From UBA7985 sp049612785 (lineage in GTDB: Bacteria; Pseudomonadota; Alphaproteobacteria; UBA7985): 6,925 nucleotides of DNA. The position numbers and the translations under genes are program-made. The stretch spans positions 1-6,925 of the forward strand of contig JBMZBW010000125.1 of NCBI GenBank assembly GCA_049612785.1. Reading direction: 5' to 3'. Below, piece after piece: positions 1 through 5,110 of the stretch; the stretch's first letter is position 1, and each line of letters opens with the position of its first letter. The notes below the pieces were generated by a model. It worked only from the letters and a program-made list of their open reading frames with translations. It was not told the DNA's origin and made no database searches.

Positions 1-61
1 GCTCGAACCCGCGACCCCCGGCGTGACAGGCCGGTACTCTAACCAACTGAGCTACTCCCGC
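1..61 (-). tRNA. tRNA-Asp (anticodon GTC), 3' end cut by window edge
   Basis: Read on the minus strand, the segment folds as the first 61 nucleotides of a tRNA. It shows acceptor strand GCGGGAG, TA at 8-9, D arm GCTC/GAGT around AGTTGGTTA, anticodon arm CCGGC/GCCGG around loop CTGTCAC, variable GGGTC, and the T-arm start GCGGG with TTCGAGC. The anticodon GTC lies at plus positions 25-27 and reads Asp codons GAC/GAU. The 3' half of the T stem and the 3' acceptor strand lie beyond position 1, so the gene is partial only because of the window edge. It is transcribed away from trmFO, whose product modifies U54 in the T loop of tRNAs. Confidence 0.97.
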
Positions 62-68
62 GCGATTT

Positions 69-91
69 GTGAGGGGGTAATTAGCCCTCAC
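69..91. repeat. Perfect inverted repeat over the tRNA promoter start region
   Basis: GTGAGGG (69-75) and CCCTCAC (85-91) are a perfect 7-bp inverted repeat around a 9-base centre, GGTAATTAG. The centre contains the proposed -10 element of the tRNA-Asp promoter, so the repeat could be an operator or a hairpin in the 5' leader. No T-tract follows in either direction, so it is not an intrinsic terminator. Confidence 0.5.
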
Positions 92-106
92 ACGAACGCT
101 TGTCCA
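78..106 (-). promoter_or_regulatory. Putative promoter of tRNA-Asp
   Basis: On the minus strand, TGGACA (plus 101-106) is followed after 17 bases by TAATTA (plus 78-83), giving a start about 10 bases before the mature tRNA 5' end at 61. Read against the Caulobacter housekeeping consensus, GCTAATTA matches the first half of GCTANAWC and the spacing from TGGACAA is 14, within the known range. Placement and -35 match are good; the -10 match is only partial. Confidence 0.5.
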
Positions 107-139
107 TACAAAAAATCACCCTGTCGCGCCTGTTTGGTA

Positions 140-151
140 TCCTGCGCAGGA
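140..151. repeat. 12-bp perfect palindrome in the tRNA/trmFO intergenic region
   Basis: TCCTGCGCAGGA at 140-151 is its own reverse complement. It lies between the divergent tRNA-Asp and trmFO promoter regions and could be a protein-binding site, but nothing else supports a role. Confidence 0.35.
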
Positions 152-238
152 CAGCCGCGCAGTGGGGGAATTGATAATGAGGGGGTAAGCCGGGCGAAGA
201 CCTTGATTCCGCGTCCTTTTCTCGGCTTTCAGCGAAAT

Positions 239-257
239 TTGGGCTTCCTGCGCCCAA
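239..257. repeat. Small hairpin upstream of trmFO
   Basis: TTGGGC (239-244) pairs with GCCCAA (252-257) across a 7-base loop, TTCCTGC. It lies about 95 bases before the trmFO start and has no T-tract in the plus direction. If trmFO is transcribed from the promoter proposed at 318-345, this hairpin lies upstream of the transcript. Confidence 0.35.
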
Positions 258-298
258 GGTGCTCTGGAAAAATCCCGACTGATCTGCCCCGTACATCA

Positions 299-326
299 GC
301 CGTGACTTTCAACCGCCGTGACCTTC
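299..326. repeat. Tandem 12-bp direct repeat before trmFO
   Basis: GCCGTGACTTTC (299-310) recurs with one mismatch as GCCGTGACCTTC (315-326). The copies are 16 bases apart, about one and a half helical turns. They overlap or flank the -35-like element proposed for trmFO and could be paired binding sites for a regulator; chance similarity is also possible. Confidence 0.4.
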
Positions 327-345
327 GCGCCGCAAAGCCTTAAAC
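318..345 (+). promoter_or_regulatory. Putative trmFO promoter placed for a leaderless transcript
   Basis: GTGACC (318-323) and CCTTAAAC (338-345) resemble the -35 and -10 elements of the Caulobacter consensus (TTGACGS, N10-14, GCTANAWC), with acceptable spacing. Transcription would start about 7 bases after 345, at or next to the ATG at 353. No Shine-Dalgarno sequence precedes that ATG, which agrees with a leaderless mRNA. The match to consensus is imperfect. Confidence 0.3.
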
Positions 346-352
346 TGTTCCC

Positions 353-1747
353 ATGAAACAAAACGATATTCTTCACATAATCGGCGGCGGTCTGGCTGGC
401 TCGGAAGCAGCCTGGCAAGCCGCACAAGCCGGACAGCGCGTCATCCTGCATGAAATGCGCAAAGACGGCGTGCGCGCGACTGAGGCACACCAGACCGACC
501 ACCTGGCCGAACTTGTGTGTTCCAACTCATTCCGCTCGGACGACGCTGAATCCAACGCTGTCGGCGTGATCCATGCCGAGCTGCGATTATCCAACTCGCT
601 GATCATGGCCAAAGGTGATGATCACGCCGTTCCCGCAGGGGGCGCTTTGGCCGTGGATCGTCATGGTTTCAGTCAAGCCGTCACCGATGCCATTACCAAC
701 CATCCTCTGATCGAAGTTGACCGCTCCGAAATCGACGGTTGGCCGCCGGAAGACTGGAAGCACGTCATCATTGCCACGGGTCCGCTGACCTCTGACGGGC
801 TGAGTCAGGCGATTCTGGAGCGAACAGGTGAAGAGCACCTCGCCTTCTTTGACGCCATCGCGCCCATTGTCCATACGGACTCCATCAACATGGACATCGT
901 CTGGGCACAGTCCCGCTACGACAAGGGCGACGCAACCGACTACCTCAACTGCCCCATGGATCAGCAGCAGTACGAGGCGTTTATCGATGCGCTGCTGGAA
1001 AGCGATAAGACCGAATTCAAAGACTGGGAGGCCAACACCCCCTATTTCGAAGCCTGCTTGCCCATCGAAGTCATGGCGGCAAGAGGCCGCGAAACCTTGC
1101 GTTTCGGCCCCATGAAGCCCGTCGGCCTGACCGACCCTCGCACCGGCAAAGCGGCGCATGCGGTTGTGCAGCTTCGGCAAGACAACAAGCTTGGCACCCT
1201 GCGCAACATCGTCGGTTTCCAGACAAAGATGCGATACGGCGCACAGGCGGAAGTGCTGCGCATGATTCCCGGTCTGGAAAATGCCGAGTTTGCGCGCTTG
1301 GGCGGCATTCACCGGAACAGCTTTATCCGCTCTCCGGTCCTGTTGGATGAGCAACTCCGCTTCAAGCCCGACCCTCGCGTTCGGTTTGCCGGACAGATCA
1401 CGGGGGTAGAAGGCTACATCGAAAGCGCAGCCATCGGGATGCTCGCCGGGCGGCTTGCGGCAGCCGAGATTGCAGGACGGAGCGCACCGCTGCCGGCCCC
1501 TGAAACCGCCATGGGAGCCTTGCTGGGTCATCTGACGCGCAATGCCAACCCAGAAACGTTCCAACCCATGAACGTCAACTTCGGCCTGTTTCCACCACCG
1601 CCGCCTTTCGAGATTACGGCGAATGGAAAAAAGCGGAAAATAAAGGGTCGCGACCGAAAAATGCTGCTCGCGGCGGGTGCCTTGCGGGTCTACCCGGATT
1701 ATGAAAAGCTTTATCAGGAAAGTATCGCAACCACACAGGCAGCCTGA
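353..1747 (+). CDS. trmFO: Folate/FAD-dependent tRNA (uracil-54-C5)-methyltransferase TrmFO
   Basis: TrmFO makes ribothymidine (m5U54) in the T loop of tRNAs, using methylene-tetrahydrofolate as carbon donor and reduced FAD, unlike the SAM-dependent TrmA. The 464-residue product has the N-terminal dinucleotide fold signature GGGLAG at residues 11-16. Cys56 in the VCSNSFRSDD block and Cys235 in YFEACLPIEVMA correspond to the two catalytically important cysteines of the family. A late FAD-contact block FAGQITGVEGYIES lies at 345-358. Length is normal to slightly long, and no break is visible. The ATG at 353 is chosen because the Rossmann motif follows at the usual distance; no Shine-Dalgarno sequence is seen, so the message may be leaderless. 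The next gene starts 3 bases after the stop, so the two are probably co-transcribed. Identification is very secure; the regulation is inferred. Confidence 0.97.
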   Translation: MKQNDILHIIGGGLAGSEAAWQAAQAGQRVILHEMRKDGVRATEAHQTDHLAELVCSNSFRSDDAESNAVGVIHAELRLSNSLIMAKGDDHAVPAGGALAVDRHGFSQAVTDAITNHPLIEVDRSEIDGWPPEDWKHVIIATGPLTSDGLSQAILERTGEEHLAFFDAIAPIVHTDSINMDIVWAQSRYDKGDATDYLNCPMDQQQYEAFIDALLESDKTEFKDWEANTPYFEACLPIEVMAARGRETLRFGPMKPVGLTDPRTGKAAHAVVQLRQDNKLGTLRNIVGFQTKMRYGAQAEVLRMIPGLENAEFARLGGIHRNSFIRSPVLLDEQLRFKPDPRVRFAGQITGVEGYIESAAIGMLAGRLAAAEIAGRSAPLPAPETAMGALLGHLTRNANPETFQPMNVNFGLFPPPPPFEITANGKKRKIKGRDRKMLLAAGALRVYPDYEKLYQESIATTQAA

Positions 1748-1750
1748 ATC

Positions 1751-2428
1751 ATGCGACACCTCCTTCAGATTTTCATTCCTCTTATCACGCTTCTGGTTGG
1801 TTTTTCCGCTGCGTATGCACAGGAAATCGAGCTGAAAACACCAGCAGTGGGCTCCAAGTTTAACTATGAATGGAGCTATGGCGGGCTGGAGAGCTACACA
1901 ATCATTTCCACCGAAGGGGGACGTCTGCGCGTTCTGCTGGAACAAGACTTCGAAAATGACGGTACGATTGACCAAACGGCTGTCCAGTACTGGCATCTTT
2001 CCAGCCGCTTGTGGCTCGCGCACATGGGGAACGACCTGGTAAACATTTACACCCCCAAAGGCTCAGCTGTCCTGCCCACGGCAGTCTACGACGGGCTGTA
2101 CTTCGATGGTGACTTCAACCTGTTTACAACCGACGGACTGGGCGATTTTTCGATTGATGCGGCTCAGGTCAATTCGGCTTGCGATTTCTTTTTGCTGGCA
2201 GATCCAGTGGAAACCGAGTTGGGCGCTTTTGAAGCCATGGAAATGAACTGCGTCGATACGGATCTCAATAGGGATGGTACCAAGCAGGAAGACCCAGATT
2301 CCCAATATTACTATGCCGAGATTTGGTCACTTGAACTGGGCATGCCCGTTTACCAGTATTTTGGCGTCGACCAAGCGACCGGGGATGTCGATGACTTTGC
2401 CATGCTGGTCAGCTACACGCTGAACTGA
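1751..2428 (+). CDS. Secreted protein of unknown function with acidic, calcium-loop-like motifs
   Basis: I do not recognise a family for this 225-residue protein. Residues 1-23 form a clear Sec signal peptide: Arg at 2, a hydrophobic core, and AYA before Gln24 as a signal peptidase I site. The predicted mature part is about 202 residues, acidic and rich in aromatic residues, probably beta-rich and periplasmic or secreted. DFENDGTID (66-74) and DTDLNRDG (169-176) resemble the D-x-D/N-x-D-G loops that bind calcium in EF-hand, dockerin and thrombospondin type 3 repeats. The only two mature cysteines, Cys144 and Cys167, could form a disulfide. The gene begins 3 bases after the trmFO stop with no evident Shine-Dalgarno sequence, so it is probably in the same transcript and translated by coupling or reinitiation. 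A functional link to tRNA modification is not implied. That it is a real gene is well supported; calcium binding is inference. Confidence 0.85.
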   Translation: MRHLLQIFIPLITLLVGFSAAYAQEIELKTPAVGSKFNYEWSYGGLESYTIISTEGGRLRVLLEQDFENDGTIDQTAVQYWHLSSRLWLAHMGNDLVNIYTPKGSAVLPTAVYDGLYFDGDFNLFTTDGLGDFSIDAAQVNSACDFFLLADPVETELGAFEAMEMNCVDTDLNRDGTKQEDPDSQYYYAEIWSLELGMPVYQYFGVDQATGDVDDFAMLVSYTLN

Positions 2429-2495
2429 CGCTTGGACCGTTCCCAATTCGGAAGGCTCCGCACCTCAACCCTGCCCCGACGCTGCGCGTTGCGGC

Positions 2496-2524
2496 TTGGC
2501 GAAGGCGGTGCGAGAGCCTACATC
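2496..2524 (+). promoter_or_regulatory. Putative sodB promoter
   Basis: TTGGCG (2496-2501) is followed after 17 bases by TACATC (2519-2524). In Caulobacter terms, TTGGCGA, 14 bases and CCTACATC match TTGACGS-N10-14-GCTANAWC at nearly every defined position. Transcription would start near 2531, giving a leader of about 45 bases before sodB. This is the best promoter match in the window. I see no clear iron-box or other operator beside it. Confidence 0.55.
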
Positions 2525-2561
2525 TATGGGGATATTTCCGCCGCTTGCCGGCTTTGAACTT

Positions 2562-2578
2562 TTGGAGAGAGAACAATG
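2562..2578 (+). promoter_or_regulatory. Strong ribosome binding site fixing the sodB start
   Basis: GGAGAGAG lies about 5-8 bases before the ATG at 2576. It is one of only two strong Shine-Dalgarno sequences in the window (the other is before secF) and it decides the sodB start. Confidence 0.8.
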
Positions 2579-3181
2579 GCTGCACCTTTTGAGCTTCCAG
2601 CCCTTCCCTACGACGATACATTCCTTGCACCCGTGATTGGTCAGCAGACGGTTCAGCTGCACCATGGCAAGCACCACGCGACCTACTTTGCCAAGCTGAA
2701 CCCGCTGGTTGAAGGCACCGAAATGGCGGACATGTCCCTGGAAGACGTGGTGAAAGCGTCCTTCGGCAAGGCCGACATGAAGGGTGTTTTCAACAACGCG
2801 GGTCAGGCGTGGAACCACATCTTCTACTGGAACCAGTTCGCTGGCGGTGCTTCGGGCGTGTCTGGCAAGCTGAAGGAAATGGCTGAGCGCGATTTCGGCT
2901 CCGTAGACGGTATGATGGATGCCATCGTCAACACCGGCGCAGGCGTCTTTGGCTCTGGCTGGTCCTGGCTGGCTTTGTCTGACGGCAAGCTGGTGACCCA
3001 AGGTGTACCGGGTGGTGAAAACCCACTGGCGCACGGCGCAACGCCTCTGTGTGGTATCGACGTGTGGGAGCACGCTTACTACCTCGACTACCAGAACCGC
3101 CGTCCTGACCACATCAAAGACGTGCTGGAAAAGCTGGTAAACTGGTCCTGGGTTGGCGAGCGTCTGGAAGAAGCGCTCTAA
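2576..3181 (+). CDS. sodB: Superoxide dismutase, iron type
   Basis: The enzyme converts superoxide to oxygen and hydrogen peroxide in the cytoplasm. The 201-residue product has the usual family length and opening (FELPALPYDDTFLAP). The four metal ligands can be placed as His29, His81, Asp162 and His166 (the latter two in DVWEHAYYLDY), and the gateway tyrosine as Tyr37 in HHGKHHATY. Gln77, four residues before ligand His81, is the position used by iron enzymes for the active-site glutamine; manganese enzymes supply it from the C-terminal domain. This favours Fe over Mn, though metal use cannot be proved from sequence. There is no signal peptide. The gene stands alone: its own promoter and ribosome binding site lie upstream, and the convergent HNH gene begins 31 bases after the stop. 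Very confident identification. Confidence 0.98.
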   Translation: MAAPFELPALPYDDTFLAPVIGQQTVQLHHGKHHATYFAKLNPLVEGTEMADMSLEDVVKASFGKADMKGVFNNAGQAWNHIFYWNQFAGGASGVSGKLKEMAERDFGSVDGMMDAIVNTGAGVFGSGWSWLALSDGKLVTQGVPGGENPLAHGATPLCGIDVWEHAYYLDYQNRRPDHIKDVLEKLVNWSWVGERLEEAL

Positions 3182-3196
3182 AGCAGCCAATCGGCC

Positions 3197-3211
3197 CTGA
3201 TCTCAGATCAG
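3197..3211. repeat. Palindrome between the convergent sodB and HNH stop codons
   Basis: CTGATCTCAGATCAG is a perfect inverted repeat, 7 bases on each side of a central C, or a 6-bp stem with a TCA loop. It fills most of the 31-base gap between the two convergent genes. No T-tract follows on either strand, so alone it is a weak terminator; it may slow polymerase or protect the 3' ends of both messages. Confidence 0.5.
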
Positions 3212-3212
3212 C

Positions 3213-3554
3213 CTAGTTACGCAGCCGCCGGGTTTTTCGCATTCGTGCGTTAAACTCAGGCGGCTGTTTTCGTATCCAGTCGATAAAGCCCTCAAACTCC
3301 GGTCGAGCGGCCAGCGCGCTCGGGCGTTGCAGTTCCGGGTCGCGCGCCAGTTCCTTGGCCGTGAACAGCGCATGGATCTGCTTGTGACAGATTCGATGCA
3401 CCCACAGCGCATCATCCGGCCCCCCGCCCTCCGACTTTGGCAAAAAGTGATGCTTGTCGATGCTTGGCCCTTTCAGAAGGGGCCGCTCGCAAATCGGACA
3501 GTCGCCGATAAAGCGCTTATCATCCCGAAATGCAGAAAATCGATCCTTAGGCAT
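3213..3554 (-). CDS. Small HNH endonuclease-family protein
   Basis: This 113-residue protein matches the stand-alone HNH family common in proteobacteria. It has a zinc-knuckle pair Cys19 and Cys22 (CPIC), the catalytic-type DKHHFLPKSEGGG at 33-45, and HRICHKQIHALFT at 53-65 with further Cys/His candidates for zinc and metal binding. The C-terminal half ends in a very basic segment (RMRKTRRLRN), plausible for nucleic-acid contact. The proposed start, ATG at 3554, gives the compact family form; it overlaps the upstream stop codon by 8 bases (ATGCCTAA), suggesting translational coupling. An upstream in-frame ATG at 3662 exists but would add sequence antisense in character and overlap the neighbour by over 100 bases. 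No partner methylase, toxin or phage gene is nearby, so substrate and role are unknown. Family call is strong; nuclease activity is inferred. Confidence 0.88.
   Translation of the reverse strand: MPKDRFSAFRDDKRFIGDCPICERPLLKGPSIDKHHFLPKSEGGGPDDALWVHRICHKQIHALFTAKELARDPELQRPSALAARPEFEGFIDWIRKQPPEFNARMRKTRRLRN
3222..3270 (+). terminator. Probable sodB terminator inside the HNH coding end
   Basis: CAGCCGCC (3222-3229) pairs perfectly with GGCGGCTG (3259-3266), followed at once by TTTT (3267-3270). The 29-base loop contains a second small hairpin, CGCA-TTCG-TGCG (3238-3249), with a UUCG-type tetraloop that would shorten the effective loop. The element starts 41 bases after the sodB stop and lies wholly within the last codons of the convergent HNH gene. 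The T-tract is short, so efficiency is uncertain. Confidence 0.5.
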
Positions 3555-4335
3555 AGGCGCTGCGGAACTTCGCCCACGTGAGGCGGAGCGCAAAGGTCTG
3601 AGCAACATGGGATGGCAGGGGCAAAGCCAAAGGGTCGGCACCAGCACGCTCTGCCGCCTCAATCAGGGCTGAACCTGCCAACCCCAGTCGCAGGACGGGC
3701 AGTGCCTGCTTTGTCGGTTTGGGCAGAATTTCTTTGGCTCGATCAAGATGGTACCGGGCCTGTCCCAAAGTACTGTGAGCCGCCTCGACCCGAACCGCAG
3801 GTTCCATCTTTTCAGGGGCCAGAGCGAAATCCGGATGCGCCTGCCGACCTTGCGGGGCCTCAACCGCGATGGCGTAGAGGCTCATGGTCAGGCCAAAGGC
3901 TGCGCCGAGGTGATTTGCGGCGTGATGATGGGCCTCATCCCCCACTTCCAAGAGCTGCAAACCCACGCGGAGCTGATTGCCCCATCGCGCCGTGGCATCG
4001 GCGCGCAGAGCCTCAAAGTCGCTGTAGGGCTGTTTTTCCAAGTCCAGCGCATGAGCATCAATCATCGCCTGAACCAAGCCCGGTGCGGGACGATGACTGG
4101 CCTTTGCCAAGGCACTGGCCCATGCGGTCACAGCCGGATGCGCGCGCGGCGTAGCGGCTGGATCGAGAATTTCATGGGCTGCGTCGGACCACCACTTCAG
4201 CCGGATTTGTCCAATGGCCGGTTCCGTCACCTTTTTGGGTGCCAGCGCGACTTCGTGGGCGAAAGCGTACCAAGGGCGCAGCACGGTTTCGGCTCCCGGA
4301 TGGGCGCGGAGCAACAGATCAAGAAAAGGATTCAT
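3547..4335 (-). CDS. Squalene/phytoene-synthase-family protein, NDUFAF6-like, probably non-catalytic
   Basis: The 262-residue product has the all-helical fold signature of the trans-isoprenyl synthase family. Marks are AFAHEVALAPKKVTEP (24-39), then GQIRLKWWSDA (42-52), and a later WGNQLRVGLQLLEVGDEA segment and GAAFGLTMSLYAI near 144-156. Real squalene and phytoene synthases carry two Asp-rich DxxxD motifs for Mg-diphosphate binding; I cannot find either at the expected places. The sequence fits the divergent branch that includes NDUFAF6, a mitochondrial complex I assembly factor. The start ATG at 4335 is 2 bases after the stop of the Mth938-like gene (TGAGCATG), so the two are translated from one message; a longer in-frame start at 4398 would overlap that gene. 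The HNH gene overlaps the 3' end. Some annotations would call this phytoene synthase; carotenoid or hopanoid genes are not seen nearby. Confidence 0.85.
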   Translation of the reverse strand: MNPFLDLLLRAHPGAETVLRPWYAFAHEVALAPKKVTEPAIGQIRLKWWSDAAHEILDPAATPRAHPAVTAWASALAKASHRPAPGLVQAMIDAHALDLEKQPYSDFEALRADATARWGNQLRVGLQLLEVGDEAHHHAANHLGAAFGLTMSLYAIAVEAPQGRQAHPDFALAPEKMEPAVRVEAAHSTLGQARYHLDRAKEILPKPTKQALPVLRLGLAGSALIEAAERAGADPLALPLPSHVAQTFALRLTWAKFRSAYA

Positions 4336-4337
4336 GC

Positions 4338-4730
4338 TCAGACCGGCAGAAGGACAGCCGCAGCCCGGCGGTCTTCGGTCACCAGCACATTGAAACAACG
4401 ACAGGCCGCACCCGTGTCCATGGGATCGGACCCGATATTGAGCGCTGTCAGCTTTTTCTGGATCTCAGCAGGGATAAAGTCCATCCGCTCCCCCATGCCA
4501 AAAATCACAACATCCAACTGGTCCGCAGCCTCGAACAAGGGTTGAAGCATGTCGAGCGTCAGGCTTTGCAAGTCAGTGGCAGGGATGGAAACCGCATGGT
4601 CCTCCAGCACGATCAGAGCACCATCTCTGCGTTCCCCGTTGACCCGAAAACCACCGTCTCCGTATCCATCGATAATCACCCGGCTTTCCCGGATATGAGG
4701 TGTAATATCCATGCAAGGGATATGAGCCAT
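4338..4730 (-). CDS. Mth938-like domain protein (NDUFAF3 relative)
   Basis: This 130-residue protein belongs to the Mth938-like/DUF498 family, whose mitochondrial member NDUFAF3 helps assemble respiratory complex I. Supporting blocks are IDGYGDGGFRVNG (20-32), the central VVIFGMGERMDFIPAE (near 74-89), and the C-terminal MDTGAACRCFNVLVTEDRR segment (near 104-122), which is the family's most recognisable stretch. The biochemical activity of the family is not known. ATG at 4730 is used; a second ATG at 4712 (residue 7) is equally possible because neither has a Shine-Dalgarno sequence. An in-frame stop upstream rules out a much longer protein. It is the first gene of a three-gene leftward run and lies 2 bases before the NDUFAF6-like gene. 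In many alphaproteobacteria this family sits directly after secDF; here about 900 bases of other sequence intervene. Confidence 0.9.
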   Translation of the reverse strand: MAHIPCMDITPHIRESRVIIDGYGDGGFRVNGERRDGALIVLEDHAVSIPATDLQSLTLDMLQPLFEAADQLDVVIFGMGERMDFIPAEIQKKLTALNIGSDPMDTGAACRCFNVLVTEDRRAAAVLLPV

Positions 4731-5110
4731 TGGGTCGGGATTGAAAAGTCCCCTGTTTCCGCCCCCGCCTCAACAGGCGCTTACAGCCACTGTTGCCCGA
4801 GACACCGGAAGAGAAGCACAAAACGACTCGGGCCTTAAATGAGATTTTTGCCTCTAATGCTCACAAATAAATAAATTAAATTCTCAAATTTAGATATCGT
4901 TTATGATTTCAAATTTTGCTGCTTCGTTTAGCTTTGAGCAATTTTTTTGAATTTCTTGCAACATCACGAAGACATCGCCCCATTCTTTTTTTGATGAAAA
5001 GCAATAGGGGTTGCGATCCAATCATATTTTTTGAACTACTACCCTTTATTGAAAAGCGTATTAGCTTGTTGCGGGTCAAGCTGATCCCCAAAAAATTCGG
5101 GTTTTGAAAT
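4731..5110. other. AT-rich intergenic region between divergent genes
   Basis: This 380-base stretch separates the leftward Mth938-like gene from the rightward membrane-protein gene. Positions 4731-4830 have ordinary composition and hold competing short stems: CCTGTT (4752-4757) can pair with AACAGG (4772-4777), while CGCCT/AGGCG (4766-4779) and AACAG/CTGTT (4772-4776 with 4790-4794) are alternatives. Positions 4861-5100 count 80 G+C in 240 bases (33%), and 4861-4920 only 11 in 60. Promoters for both flanking genes must lie here, but I cannot fix convincing -35/-10 pairs. Two short open frames (63 codons rightward ending at 5107; 90 codons leftward from 5181) lack a ribosome binding site and any recognisable family. 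No tRNA, repeat array or transposon end is seen. Confidence 0.6.

Noticed and set aside
1..61. tRNA-Asp as the attachment site of an integrated element
   Set aside because: No integrase gene or second copy of the tRNA 3' end is visible, and the 3' end itself lies outside the window.
587..2023. 478-codon open frame on the minus strand opposite trmFO and the secreted-protein gene
   Set aside because: It is antisense to trmFO, whose family identity is certain, and its translation has no recognisable domain and an odd Cys/His/Arg-rich composition. It also spans a gene boundary.
2440..2455. TTCC-CAATTC-GGAA inverted repeat after the secreted-protein gene as a terminator
   Set aside because: Short stem with no T-tract after it; where the trmFO transcript ends remains unclear.
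3555..3662. Longer N-terminus for the HNH protein, starting at ATG 3662
   Set aside because: The added 36 residues are Arg/Pro/Ser-rich out-of-frame sequence of the NDUFAF6-like gene; the ATG at 3554 gives the normal compact family form with operon-like overlap.
4336..4398. Longer N-terminus for the NDUFAF6-like protein, starting at 4398
   Set aside because: The extra residues are a shifted reading of the conserved Mth938-like C-terminus; the ATG at 4335 directly follows that gene's stop.
3748..4545. 265-codon rightward open frame, with others nearby, opposite the NDUFAF6-like and Mth938-like genes
   Set aside because: It is antisense to two recognised families and crosses their boundary; the product resembles no protein family.
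5086..5104. CCC-A-rich-GGG-TTTT segment before the membrane-protein gene as a terminator
   Set aside because: Only three GC pairs around an AT-rich loop; far too weak, and it lies directly before a start codon.
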